From: Flavobacteriaceae bacterium
GTDB lineage: Bacteria; Bacteroidota; Bacteroidia; Flavobacteriales; Flavobacteriaceae
Direction: 5' to 3'
NCBI GenBank assembly: GCA_030613745.1
Contig: JAUWLK010000003.1
Coordinates: 1-26,108 of the forward strand
DNA: 26,108 nt
In this document: piece by piece, positions 1-7,576 of the stretch
How the letters are laid out: every line of letters begins with the position of its first letter
Numbering within the stretch: the first letter of the stretch is position 1
Translations under genes and position numbers: made by a program
The notes under the pieces: generated by a model
Database searches by the model: none
What the model was told of the DNA's origin: nothing
The model's input: only the letters and a program-made list of their open reading frames with translations

Positions 1-389
1 GAACCAGAGCCTGCACCTCTTGTAATTATATACAATTCATCAAAACTATCACCATTAATATCTGCAACAAGAGCATAATCAAAAGGATCACTTTCTTCCA
101 TTTTTAATGTTTCATTTACTTCTATAAACCCTTTAGGTGTAACAGTTATTTTACTAATACTGGCACTAGGTTTTTCTTCATTGATGATAAAAATTTTCCC
201 AGTTTTGGTTTTAAATTCCCTAGAAACTATACCACTACTTTTTGTTATTTTTTTTATTTCTGTTTTAATTTCTGTTTTAGTTTCTGTTTTAGTTTCTGTT
301 TTTGGAGCTTCTTGGTTATCAGTAGCTTTTTTTTGATCACATGAAACTAATAAAGTTAGTACTGTCATTGTTAAAAATATGTTTTTCAT
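1..389 (-). CDS. Lipoprotein, possibly PliI-like lysozyme inhibitor (3' end outside window)
   Basis: Only the first 129 codons are present; the gene continues past the left window edge. It opens with a lipoprotein signal peptide ending LLVSC-D, so Cys17 would be lipidated and the protein anchored in the envelope. A charged linker follows with repeated K-T-E-T units (about residues 30-44). The folded part contains FKTKTGKIFII, a Ser-rich strand, TPKGF, and then ADINGDSFDELYIIT followed by GAGSG. This pattern recalls secreted Bacteroidota proteins described as PliI-type inhibitors of invertebrate-type lysozyme, and FG-GAP-like beta proteins. The assignment rests on remembered family patterns and is tentative. 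It lies 20 bases downstream of the Ivy-like lipoprotein gene and is probably co-transcribed with it, which supports a role in resisting lysozyme. Confidence 0.7.
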   Translation of the reverse strand, partial: MKNIFLTMTVLTLLVSCDQKKATDNQEAPKTETKTETKTEIKTEIKKITKSSGIVSREFKTKTGKIFIINEEKPSASISKITVTPKGFIEVNETLKMEESDPFDYALVADINGDSFDELYIITRGAGSG

Positions 390-409
390 TATTTAAGTAG
401 TTAATATAT

Positions 410-1003
410 TTATTTTTTAGGGTTGGTCTTTGAATAAATTGTATAAGTAGATTCCATATCGTCAGATGTACTACCAATTTTTGCATTTGATTTTTTTATA
501 TCTAATTCATCAGCATAGGCTTTGGGTAAAGTAATCCAATCTTTTTCAGTATAAACTCTTAAAATGTTACTACTAAAATGATAAATATTAATATTATCAT
601 TTATTAAGTCAATAAAAAGTTCGTAGCCATTACTTGGGCAGTCATGAACTTTACATCCACTAGAGTGAATTATTTGATTTTCTATAGTAATAGGAGTTTC
701 TGTATTCCAATTTGTAATTAGTTTATCAAAATCTAATCTATTTATTTTCTTCAATCTATTGGTTAGAATTTTGTTTTCAAATATTTTTTCTTGTGTAGGA
801 TATTTTCCAATTAAATCAGTTAAGAAAAACAATCCAGGTTTGGGCTTTCGTTCAGTAGTTGTTTCTACTTGTTTTAATTCAGTAGAATCTTCTTTTAAAT
901 CAATTTCTGTTTTAATTTCAACGGGAATTTTATTTTTTTCTTTAGTATTACAACTATAAAATAAAACTAATGTTAAAAAGAATAATAATGTATATTTCTT
1001 CAT
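410..1003 (-). CDS. Ivy-like lysozyme inhibitor lipoprotein
   Basis: This 197-residue protein has a lipoprotein signal peptide (LVLFYSC, Cys18), a charged linker to about residue 55, and a C-terminal domain. The key feature is CKVHDC at residues 117-122, preceded by a Gly and followed by strand-like YELFIDL. CKPHDC is the hallmark loop of Ivy, the periplasmic inhibitor of vertebrate C-type lysozyme; it enters the lysozyme active site and is closed by a disulfide between its two cysteines. Here Pro is replaced by Val, while both Cys, the Lys and the His-Asp are kept. The upstream part (LIGKYPTQEKIF, RLKKI) also fits a short Ivy-like domain. The gene is the middle member of a three-gene set: the membrane-protein gene stops 5 bases before its ATG and the next lipoprotein starts 20 bases after its stop. 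The Ivy relation is inferred from the motif and context and was not tested by alignment. Confidence 0.8.
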   Translation of the reverse strand: MKKYTLLFFLTLVLFYSCNTKEKNKIPVEIKTEIDLKEDSTELKQVETTTERKPKPGLFFLTDLIGKYPTQEKIFENKILTNRLKKINRLDFDKLITNWNTETPITIENQIIHSSGCKVHDCPSNGYELFIDLINDNINIYHFSSNILRVYTEKDWITLPKAYADELDIKKSNAKIGSTSDDMESTYTIYSKTNPKK

Positions 1004-1008
1004 GTAAT

Positions 1009-1197
1009 TTACTTTTTAAAATATTGATAAATTGATACTATTATTAGCACTAACAATATTGGAAAGATAATAATAAGGTCTACTCTTATAATTGCTCCGC
1101 TACTTTCTGGTTGTCCTTTAGCCCAAAACCAGACAAACAATTCCCAAATAAAGTAAGCAATTATTAATAGAATTGTTGTGATTTGAAGTTTTGTCAT
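1009..1197 (-). CDS. Small two-helix membrane protein
   Basis: This 62-residue protein consists of two hydrophobic helices (about residues 5-25 and 38-58) separated by a polar loop (KGQPESSG) and ending in KK. The family is not recognised. It is first in a compact unit: its stop lies 5 bases before the start of the Ivy-like gene, which argues for translation as part of the same transcript. It could anchor or support the lipoproteins that follow, but nothing in the sequence shows a mechanism. The gap to the upstream gene is 44 bases, so read-through from that gene is possible. Confidence 0.6.
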   Translation of the reverse strand: MTKLQITTILLIIAYFIWELFVWFWAKGQPESSGAIIRVDLIIIFPILLVLIIVSIYQYFKK

Positions 1198-1241
1198 AAA
1201 CAGTATATTTATAAAGGTCTAATTTACAAATTAAAACAATT

Positions 1242-1898
1242 TTATAAGAAATATTTTTGGTATTGGTTTAGGCGAAAATCAAAAGTAGTATAAGTATTTT
1301 CTTTTTTCTTTAATTTTTTATACAAGGGGTTTGCGCCGATAGATCGGTTTGCAGCATTAGATGGTGAAATTAAGGAAACTGTTTTAATGATTCGGTTATT
1401 TAAATTGAAGTGATGAATTTTTGGAGGTTTGTTAGATGTTAAATTTAATGGAATAGAATATGATTTAAGATATTTTTTAAATAAATATTCTGGACCGTTT
1501 TTACTATTCCCTCCCATAAATAAAATAGTATCAATAGTTAGGTTTTCTGATAGATATTTTAATAAATTTCGAAGCTTGATGTCTTTCATTCCTAAGTCTG
1601 AAGCATCAACTCTTTCTCTTTCACAAGATTCTACTAGATCACAGATTCCAATATGGTTTCGAGTAAGAAATATTTTTCTTTGATCAATTGCATTTTGAGA
1701 ATTCTGATATTCTAAATTTAAGTTGAAAATTCTATCAAAAATAGGCCAAAGAAGTCCATATTTACTACCATAACAAAAGTTAACATCTTCATCTAAAAGT
1801 TGTTTTGTAGAAAATCTTGGTGGAGGAATAGTTCCAATAATTAATTTAGTGGTTTCTTTTGGTATAAATGGCTGGTATGGATGTTTATGAAAAAACAT
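1242..1898 (-). CDS. Uracil-DNA-glycosylase superfamily protein
   Basis: The protein resembles the UDG/DNA-deoxyinosine-glycosylase superfamily, which excises deaminated bases from DNA. Counted from the chosen start, an early strand carries the loop IIGTIPPPRF, in the place of the family's first active-site motif. It is followed by FCYGS and LWPIFDRIF, a central RNHIGICDLVESC segment, the strand TILFMGG, and a late SPSNAANRS loop in the position of the second (base-binding) motif. The length of 218 residues suits the superfamily. I chose the ATG at 1898, not the one at 1919, because the latter lies in the right arm of a terminator-like hairpin (1911-1941), so a transcript ending there would not be translated from it. 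The longer start would add seven residues. The exact UDG subfamily and substrate are not determined. Confidence 0.8.
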   Translation of the reverse strand: MFFHKHPYQPFIPKETTKLIIGTIPPPRFSTKQLLDEDVNFCYGSKYGLLWPIFDRIFNLNLEYQNSQNAIDQRKIFLTRNHIGICDLVESCERERVDASDLGMKDIKLRNLLKYLSENLTIDTILFMGGNSKNGPEYLFKKYLKSYSIPLNLTSNKPPKIHHFNLNNRIIKTVSLISPSNAANRSIGANPLYKKLKKKENTYTTFDFRLNQYQKYFL

Positions 1899-1910
1899 AT
1901 TTTTAAAATA

Positions 1911-1941
1911 AAATCCCATCCTGTAAATTAGAATGGGATTT
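1911..1941 (-). terminator. Rho-independent terminator of the OmpA/HhH operon
   Basis: A perfect 9-bp inverted repeat, AAATCCCAT at 1911-1919 and ATGGGATTT at 1933-1941, has a 13-base loop. Read on the minus strand it is followed by TATTTT. It lies just downstream of the stop codon at 1965, as expected for an operon terminator. The right arm contains the upstream ATG of the next gene. Confidence 0.65.
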
Positions 1942-1964
1942 AAAATCAGGTTGTTTTAAAATTT

Positions 1965-2387
1965 TTATAATCCTCCTTTGAGGTGTTCTTGCCATACATT
2001 TAGTTCTTCCCAAAGATCTTCATCAGCTAATCTGGCTTGAGCAGACCAAGTTCTTGGATTATGCATTGTATAAGAAGGACCAGCTGCATCAAGAATTTTT
2101 TGCAACCTATTTATTGATGCGTTTGATAATTGGTTAAAACTCCAAATACCATCATTATTTAATAATTCTTTAATTTTCGGACCAATTCCTTCTATTTTTG
2201 TAAGGTCATCTTTGATAGCATCTAAAGCAGCTACAGGAGCAACGTCAGAATCACCACAACCAAAGAGTTGTTTTAATAACCATCCTAAAATTAATCCTAG
2301 AATAAAAGCTCCTAAAAGCCATAAAAACCAAGGCCAAAAAACATCCGACCCATCACATGCTGTTGTATTTATTGATAATAATAACAT
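1965..2387 (-). CDS. Membrane-anchored helix-hairpin-helix protein
   Basis: This 140-residue protein has an N-terminal hydrophobic region containing a strong membrane helix (about residues 18-42: W-rich, then GAFILGLILGWLL). A short linker leads to a helix-hairpin-helix-type domain (about 63-101) beginning LTKIEGIGPKIKELL. The C-terminal tail is Trp-rich and acidic (ARLADEDLWEEL, VWQEHLKGG). The IEGIGPK turn is the typical HhH signature of small domains resembling those in DNA-binding or flap-nuclease-like proteins (COG3743/DUF4332 type). No nuclease residues are visible. The gene starts 30 bases after the stop of the tandem OmpA gene and shares its operon and terminator, so an envelope-associated role is more likely than DNA repair. 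The function is unknown. Confidence 0.75.
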   Translation of the reverse strand: MLLLSINTTACDGSDVFWPWFLWLLGAFILGLILGWLLKQLFGCGDSDVAPVAALDAIKDDLTKIEGIGPKIKELLNNDGIWSFNQLSNASINRLQKILDAAGPSYTMHNPRTWSAQARLADEDLWEELNVWQEHLKGGL

Positions 2388-2417
2388 AATTTTTAAATTT
2401 TTATAATTTGGTTAGTT

Positions 2418-3185
2418 TTATTTAATTACAATTTCTACTCTACGATTTTTTTGTTTTCCTTCTTCATTCGTGTTATCTGAAATAGGTTCAAGTTTTCCTT
2501 TTGAATCTACAAATATTTTATCTTCAGGAACTTCTTTTTTCATAAGATATGCTTTTCCTCGATTAGCTCTTTTAAGACCTAATTCTTCATTATAAGCTTG
2601 ATCTCCATCAACATCGGTATGGCCTGTAAGGTATACTGAATTACCGGATAATATAATCTCTTCAGCTAAATTATCAAGATATACAACTACATTTTCTGTG
2701 TCAATTGGATTGTCAGTATTATATTTAAAGTAAACATAAGTTTTGTCATGATGTTCAACAACATGTTCATTTCTTACTACCCATTTAAAAAGAGCTTTGT
2801 GTAAGGCATCTTTTTTAGCATCATCACAATTGCCAAACAATCTTGATCCAAGCTCAATATCGGAGTCGCTTAAACTGTCAAAAAACAGCTCTTCCACTTT
2901 TTTAGCTCTGGATAGTCCTAGTTCTTTATTTTCGCCATCAAAATAAGGCCCCACGATGAGTAATTTTTTACCTTCCGCTTTGGCGGATAAAATTTCAGAT
3001 TTCTTTTTAGCCCATGCATTACTTGTAATTGGTAAATCTGAATTACAATCAAAGTACAATGGTCCATGTTTCACTTCTACTATAGGTTCATCACAGCAAA
3101 TAACGGTTTGTTTATACCAATTCCAGCTACACCATAATAAAAGTAAGAATAGAAGAAAAATGAGAAAAGCTATTAATTTTTTCAT
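2418..3185 (-). CDS. Tandem OmpA-domain membrane protein
   Basis: This 255-residue protein starts with an N-terminal membrane helix (residues 3-20). The C-terminal OmpA-like domain (about 150-255) is clear: VYFKYNTDNP, then LTGHTDVDGD, LGLKRANRGKAYL and finally NRRVEIVIK. This is the family's peptidoglycan-binding fold with the conserved Asp and Arg. The first half (about 42-115) looks like a second, diverged OmpA domain: LYFDCNSDLP corresponds to the opening strand and LGLSRAKKVEELF to the helix. It has VGPYFDG in place of the usual GHTD. The protein probably bridges membrane and cell wall. It is the first gene of a two-gene operon with the HhH membrane protein. No beta-barrel is present, so it is not a classical OmpA porin. 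Confidence 0.85.
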   Translation of the reverse strand: MKKLIAFLIFLLFLLLLWCSWNWYKQTVICCDEPIVEVKHGPLYFDCNSDLPITSNAWAKKKSEILSAKAEGKKLLIVGPYFDGENKELGLSRAKKVEELFFDSLSDSDIELGSRLFGNCDDAKKDALHKALFKWVVRNEHVVEHHDKTYVYFKYNTDNPIDTENVVVYLDNLAEEIILSGNSVYLTGHTDVDGDQAYNEELGLKRANRGKAYLMKKEVPEDKIFVDSKGKLEPISDNTNEEGKQKNRRVEIVIK

Positions 3186-3270
3186 TTTTAAGGTTTTAAG
3201 ATTAGTTAATTTTGATTAATTAATTATAAAGTTAGATAAAATTAATTATAATTCAGATAAAATATAAAAA

Positions 3271-3302
3271 AAACCTATTTCAATTTTTCTTGAAATAGGT
3301 TT
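3271..3302 (-). terminator. Rho-independent terminator of the FadL-like operon
   Basis: A perfect 13-bp inverted repeat (3271-3283 and 3290-3302) has a 6-base loop. On the minus strand it is followed by a run of seven T. It lies 26 bases downstream of the stop of the outer-membrane protein gene. The rest of the 3186-3328 gap is A+T-rich and shows no other clear element. Confidence 0.85.
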
Positions 3303-3328
3303 AAAATGATTTTATAAATTGGCTTTAT

Positions 3329-4687
3329 TTAAAAGCTAAAAACTAGAGTAGATGTAAATCTGTTATTATTAATATCTAAATAAGCTGGTTCAACACCATC
3401 TATATTTAAAAAACTGTATTGATCAGAATTTGAAGAATTATCATAGGCTAAATCTAATTTAACATGGTTGTTAAAATTAATTCCTAATCCGAGAGAATAG
3501 CCGGTTATATCAAAAGTTGAGCCCGAATTTTTGAATGGTGTTTGAATAACTCTATAACCTCCTCTAAAACTCAATATATTATATCGCCATTCGGTTCCAA
3601 TTTTGAAAGAAGAAGTATTTCTTAAACCATTTGATAATTCTTGATTCTCATCAATAAATGCACTTGAGGGTTTTAATTTTGTATTTTTATAATCTTGGTA
3701 GATATAATCAATACTGACCAAGCCATTTTTTCCAAAAATATATGCAAAACTTCCGGTAAATTTACTTGGTGTTTTTAATTGGTAATCAAAGAAATTGGGA
3801 TCGTAATATTCAGCGTAAATTTCTGGATTATTACTAACCTCAATTTCAATGTCTTCTATAAATCTTTCAGATATATCATACCAAATAGGAGATTGGAAAG
3901 AAACCCCTAAGCGCAAATTTTGTAAGGGTTTTAGAATAGCACCTAAACCAAAGTTAAATCCATTACCGTAACTTGAAAGAAATTGAGCTGTATAAGCATC
4001 TAAAGTATTTCCATTACCATCATTATTTGATTCTTCATAAATGGTATTTTGGTGAAAATTAAGATGTTGAAATGAAATTGAAGCTCCTAAATATAAAATA
4101 TTTTGATATTGTGATGCAATGCTAAGTGTAAATCTATCATTTATCCCAGAAGTAAAATTACCAAATAATTGATTGTCCACGTTAGTATAAAATATGTCAT
4201 TAGTTTTATCATCATCATAATTTAAATAAGGGTCGTCAACAAAATCTGCTGTACCACTATTTCCTTTGACGATATAATTATTATTAAAATCTTTTATAAT
4301 ATTATAATTAAATCCTAATGTAAATTTTTTCCAATCAGAACTACTGTGGTTTTTAAAAACAAGTACTCCTCCGATTTGAGTAAAATTAAAATAATCATCA
4401 CTATTGTTTATAGTTGAACCATAAAAAGTAGAATTAATATCAGTATCTCTATATGTTAACGTTGTCGATATTTCAGCATTATTAAAAACTGCTAATCCGG
4501 CAGGATTTATGTCAACTGCTGTCATATCACCACCCAAAGCACCAAAGGCGCCACTCAAGCCCATATATCGTGCAGTACCGTAATTGTCATCAGTAGAAAA
4601 AAGTACAGCTTCATCTGTATAACTAAGAGATTGAGCATTTATAAAAAAAGAAGACATAATTATGCTGAGTAAAAGTATTTTTTTCAT
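3329..4687 (-). CDS. FadL/OmpP1-type outer-membrane protein
   Basis: This 452-residue protein has a cleavable signal peptide (MKKILLLSIIMSSFFINAQS) and a beta-barrel composition with alternating hydrophobic residues. The C-terminal VFSF is typical of outer-membrane proteins recognised by the BAM complex. The N-terminal region reads GTARYMGLSGAFGALGGD, then INPAGLAVF. This is the characteristic opening of the OmpP1/FadL/TodX family, whose NPA loop forms part of the hatch over the hydrophobic-substrate channel. The expected role is uptake of long-chain or other hydrophobic molecules; the substrate cannot be read from sequence. It starts 12 bases after the repeat-rich lipoprotein gene and is co-transcribed with it, ending at the 3271-3302 terminator. 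Confidence 0.85.
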   Translation of the reverse strand: MKKILLLSIIMSSFFINAQSLSYTDEAVLFSTDDNYGTARYMGLSGAFGALGGDMTAVDINPAGLAVFNNAEISTTLTYRDTDINSTFYGSTINNSDDYFNFTQIGGVLVFKNHSSSDWKKFTLGFNYNIIKDFNNNYIVKGNSGTADFVDDPYLNYDDDKTNDIFYTNVDNQLFGNFTSGINDRFTLSIASQYQNILYLGASISFQHLNFHQNTIYEESNNDGNGNTLDAYTAQFLSSYGNGFNFGLGAILKPLQNLRLGVSFQSPIWYDISERFIEDIEIEVSNNPEIYAEYYDPNFFDYQLKTPSKFTGSFAYIFGKNGLVSIDYIYQDYKNTKLKPSSAFIDENQELSNGLRNTSSFKIGTEWRYNILSFRGGYRVIQTPFKNSGSTFDITGYSLGLGINFNNHVKLDLAYDNSSNSDQYSFLNIDGVEPAYLDINNNRFTSTLVFSF

Positions 4688-4699
4688 AGGTATTTTATT

Positions 4700-5980
4700 T
4701 TATCGTTGATTATTTGAGCTTCTAGAAGAACTTGATGATCTTGAATATCCAGAAGATCTTGAATTACTAGAAGATGGGCTGGAGGCTCGTGACGAACTTG
4801 ATGATCTTGAGCTATTTGTTGAAGTAGATGATCGACTATTTCTAGTTGATTTGTTTGTAGATGAATAGTTAGCTCTACTATTAGAATTTGTTTTACTATA
4901 AGACTGTGATGGATTTTTAGTAGGGTAACGTTTGATGTAATTTTTTGAATTACTATAACTTACTCTATTTTTTGTTTGAGCATATTTTACCGGATTGTTT
5001 TGAGAAACATAAGTTCTATTTGAATAGTTATAGTTATTGTTTCTGTTATTAATTGATGCTTGATGTCTTCCCGTACTACGTCTTACGCTGCTTGATCCAC
5101 TGCTTCTATAGCTTGGTGTTGAGCGTCTTACATTTGAATTACTTCTATTGTAACTCCTTGTGTTATTATTCTTATTTTGGTTGTAATTTGAACTGCGAGT
5201 ATTTGTTGAATTTCTATTACTTGTTCGGTTACTATATCTTGTGTTACTGTTTTTTATATAAGTATTATTTTTATCTCTATACATACGAGTATTTGTAGAT
5301 ACTCTTCTACTTGTAGAATTAGCAGTTCGTCTATAATCACTGGACCTAGTATTATAAACACTTCTAGTATTTAATCTACTTGTATTGTATGCATATCTTT
5401 TTCCATAAGTAGAATTTCCATAGTAAGGAGGTCTGTATCCAGGGTAATAACCACCACCATACCAAGGATAGTAACCACCACCGTACCAAGGGTAATATCC
5501 ACCCCAATAACCACCACCATACCAAGGGTAGTAACCACCACCGTACCAAGGGTAATATCCGCCATAATAGCCACCGTAATACCACGAGTTATAGTAACCA
5601 TAATATCCACCATATCCTGCATAAAAGTTAATGCTTACATCAGTGGTATACTCCCAAGGAGGATTACCTTCGCTATATTGGTTATCTACATATAAAGTAT
5701 CTGTATCGCTATATCCTTCATATTCATCAATGTCTGTAAAAATATCATCTTCATTTATATCGTATTGTTCACTCTCTGATGAAAAATAAGTTTGATAATA
5801 GTCAGATTTTGTATCTTTTACAATTACAACTTCTTTATTATAATTGTCATTTGACCCATAAATTCCATCTTCATTATTATATGCGTTTTGCGATGTGCTA
5901 CAAGAAATTAAACCAAGAAAAGTGAAACCTATTAGAAATATAGAGGAGAGATTTGATTTTATTGAAGTAAAGTTTTTCAT
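4700..5980 (-). CDS. Gly/Tyr-rich and Ser/Arg/Asn-rich repeat lipoprotein
   Basis: The N-terminus is a lipoprotein signal with the lipobox LISC (Cys27). An acidic region with many D/E and Y follows (to about residue 110), then a Gly/Tyr/Trp repeat region (about 122-182) built from YYPWYGGG units. The remainder (about 190-426) is low-complexity Ser/Asn/Arg/Thr. There is no enzymatic motif. The strongly basic, Tyr/Arg-rich tail suggests surface adhesion or binding to a polyanion, but this is inference. It is the first gene of a two-gene unit with the FadL-like barrel 12 bases downstream, and is divergent from proS. Such regions can change length by replication slippage, and the DNA holds a 60-bp tandem repeat. 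The protein is not recognised beyond its composition. Confidence 0.75.
   Translation of the reverse strand: MKNFTSIKSNLSSIFLIGFTFLGLISCSTSQNAYNNEDGIYGSNDNYNKEVVIVKDTKSDYYQTYFSSESEQYDINEDDIFTDIDEYEGYSDTDTLYVDNQYSEGNPPWEYTTDVSINFYAGYGGYYGYYNSWYYGGYYGGYYPWYGGGYYPWYGGGYWGGYYPWYGGGYYPWYGGGYYPGYRPPYYGNSTYGKRYAYNTSRLNTRSVYNTRSSDYRRTANSTSRRVSTNTRMYRDKNNTYIKNSNTRYSNRTSNRNSTNTRSSNYNQNKNNNTRSYNRSNSNVRRSTPSYRSSGSSSVRRSTGRHQASINNRNNNYNYSNRTYVSQNNPVKYAQTKNRVSYSNSKNYIKRYPTKNPSQSYSKTNSNSRANYSSTNKSTRNSRSSTSTNSSRSSSSSRASSPSSSNSRSSGYSRSSSSSRSSNNQR
5447..5566 (-). repeat. 60-bp in-frame tandem repeat inside the lipoprotein gene
   Basis: Two copies (5447-5506 and 5507-5566) differ at about one position over the first 54 bases and diverge only at the end. 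Each encodes 20 residues containing two YYPWYGGG units, so a smaller 24-bp repeat is nested within. The 60-bp unit is a multiple of three, so gain or loss of copies would preserve the reading frame. Confidence 0.85.
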
Positions 5981-5995
5981 AGTGAACTATTTTTA

Positions 5996-6025
5996 TTGTT
6001 GTAAGTTAAAAAAAAGTTAGATTTG
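5996..6025 (+). promoter_or_regulatory. Promoter of proS (Bacteroidota type)
   Basis: TTG at 5996-5998 lies 19 bases before TAGATTTG at 6018-6025, which matches the Bacteroidota -7 consensus TAnnTTTG. Transcription would begin near 6030, giving a leader of about 50 bases before the ATG at 6084. The call is based on the motif only. Confidence 0.55.
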
Positions 6026-6083
6026 CAACTTATTTTTAATTTCAATAAAGATAATACAATATTTATGCCAAACATTAATTTAT

Positions 6084-7559
6084 ATGAGTAAGAAATTAAC
6101 GAAAAGAGGAGAAGACTATTCTAAATGGTATAATGAATTAGTTGTGAAAGCTGATCTTGCTGAGAATTCAGGAGTACGTGGAATGATGGTTATTAAGCCT
6201 TATGGATATGCAATTTGGGAAAAAATGCAAGCCGAGTTAGATAGAATGTTTAAAGAAACAGGTCATGAAAACGCATATTTTCCTTTATTGATACCAAAAT
6301 CATATTTTAATAAAGAGGCGAGTCATGATGATGGTTTTGCCAAAGAGTGTGCTGTTGTTACACATTACCGTTTAAAAACTTCTGAAGATGGTAAAGAAAT
6401 TATTGTTGATGAAAATGCAAAATTGGAAGAAGAATTGATTATTCGTCCAACTTCTGAAACAATAATTTGGGATTCTTTTAGAAAATGGATACAGTCATAT
6501 AGAGATTTACCTTTATTGATTAACCAATGGTCAAATGTTGTACGTTGGGAAATGCGTACACGTTTATTTTTGCGTACAGCTGAGTTTTTATGGCAAGAAG
6601 GGCATACAGCACATGAAACTAAAAATGAAGCTTTAGAAGAGGCTTTAAAAATGCAAGGTGTTTATGCTGATTTTGCTGAAAACTTTATGGCAATGCCTGT
6701 AATCAAGGGGGAAAAGACTGAAAATGAACGATTTGCAGGAGCTTTAAGTACTTATACAATTGAAGCTTTAATGCAAGATGGAAAGGCTTTACAAGCTGGA
6801 ACTTCACATTTCTTAGGTCAAAATTTTGCCAAAGCATTTGATGTGAAATATACAACTAATGAGGGCAAACAAGAATTTGTTTGGGCAACTTCTTGGGGTG
6901 TTTCAACTAGATTAATGGGGGCGTTAGTTATGACCCATAGTGATGATTTTGGTCTGGTATTGCCACCTAAGTTAGCTCCAATTCAATTGGTAATAGTTCC
7001 AATTTACAAATCAGATGAGCAGCTTGAAGCAATAAATGAAAAGGTTGAAAAAATGATGGTTGAACTTAAAGCTAAAGGTGTTTCTGTGAAATATGACAAA
7101 AGAACGACACATAAGCCAGGTTGGAAATTTGCTGAGTATGAATTAAAAGGTGTACCATTAAGAATAGCAATAGGTCCAAGAGATCTTGAAAATAATACTA
7201 TTGAATTAGCAAGAAGAGACATTTTAAGCAAAGAAATTGTAAGTCAGGAAAATATTGCAGAAAAAGTTAAAACCCTTTTAGAAAAAATTCAAGATAATTT
7301 ATTCAATAAAGCATTAGATTTTAGAAATAATTTAATTACCGAAGTTGATAATTTTGAAGAATTTAAAGAAGTGTTAAAAGATAAAGGAGGCTTTATTTCT
7401 GCACATTGGGATGGTACTTCTGAAACAGAAGATCAAATTAAAAATTTAACTAAAGCAACTATTAGATGCATACCTTTAGATACTAAAGATGAGGAAGGTA
7501 TATGTGTCTTTACAGGTAATAAATCATCAAGAAGAGTGTTATTTGCAAAGGCCTATTAA
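6084..7559 (+). CDS. proS: Prolyl-tRNA synthetase, archaeal/eukaryal-type short form
   Basis: ProS charges tRNA-Pro with proline in the cytoplasm. The 491-residue length, and the absence of the large editing insertion between motifs 2 and 3, identify the short archaeal-type class. Class II features are visible. The proline-binding TSE loop is in RPTSE (121-125). Motif 2 is RWEMRTR (154-160), with QEGHTAH at 171-177. Motif 3 is in SWGVSTRLMGALVM (270-283). The anticodon-binding domain starts near 300 with LVIVPIYK, and the protein ends in the conserved Tyr (FAKAY). The C-terminal zinc domain keeps only Cys462 and Cys474 of the usual four cysteines. The ATG at 6084 is supported by the promoter upstream and by the conserved N-terminus. 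Confidence 0.97.
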   Translation: MSKKLTKRGEDYSKWYNELVVKADLAENSGVRGMMVIKPYGYAIWEKMQAELDRMFKETGHENAYFPLLIPKSYFNKEASHDDGFAKECAVVTHYRLKTSEDGKEIIVDENAKLEEELIIRPTSETIIWDSFRKWIQSYRDLPLLINQWSNVVRWEMRTRLFLRTAEFLWQEGHTAHETKNEALEEALKMQGVYADFAENFMAMPVIKGEKTENERFAGALSTYTIEALMQDGKALQAGTSHFLGQNFAKAFDVKYTTNEGKQEFVWATSWGVSTRLMGALVMTHSDDFGLVLPPKLAPIQLVIVPIYKSDEQLEAINEKVEKMMVELKAKGVSVKYDKRTTHKPGWKFAEYELKGVPLRIAIGPRDLENNTIELARRDILSKEIVSQENIAEKVKTLLEKIQDNLFNKALDFRNNLITEVDNFEEFKEVLKDKGGFISAHWDGTSETEDQIKNLTKATIRCIPLDTKDEEGICVFTGNKSSRRVLFAKAY

Positions 7560-7576
7560 AAAAATATAAAAAGAAC

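Noticed and set aside
5447..5566. Tandem repeat considered as a CRISPR array or mobile-element repeat
   Set aside because: The copies are directly adjacent with no unique spacers and they encode in-frame protein repeats.
5371..5622. Two further minus-strand reading frames over the repeat, with repetitive Val/Ile/Thr or Trp/Leu products
   Set aside because: They are out-of-frame readings of the Gly/Tyr repeat of the lipoprotein gene and have no start context or independent signal.
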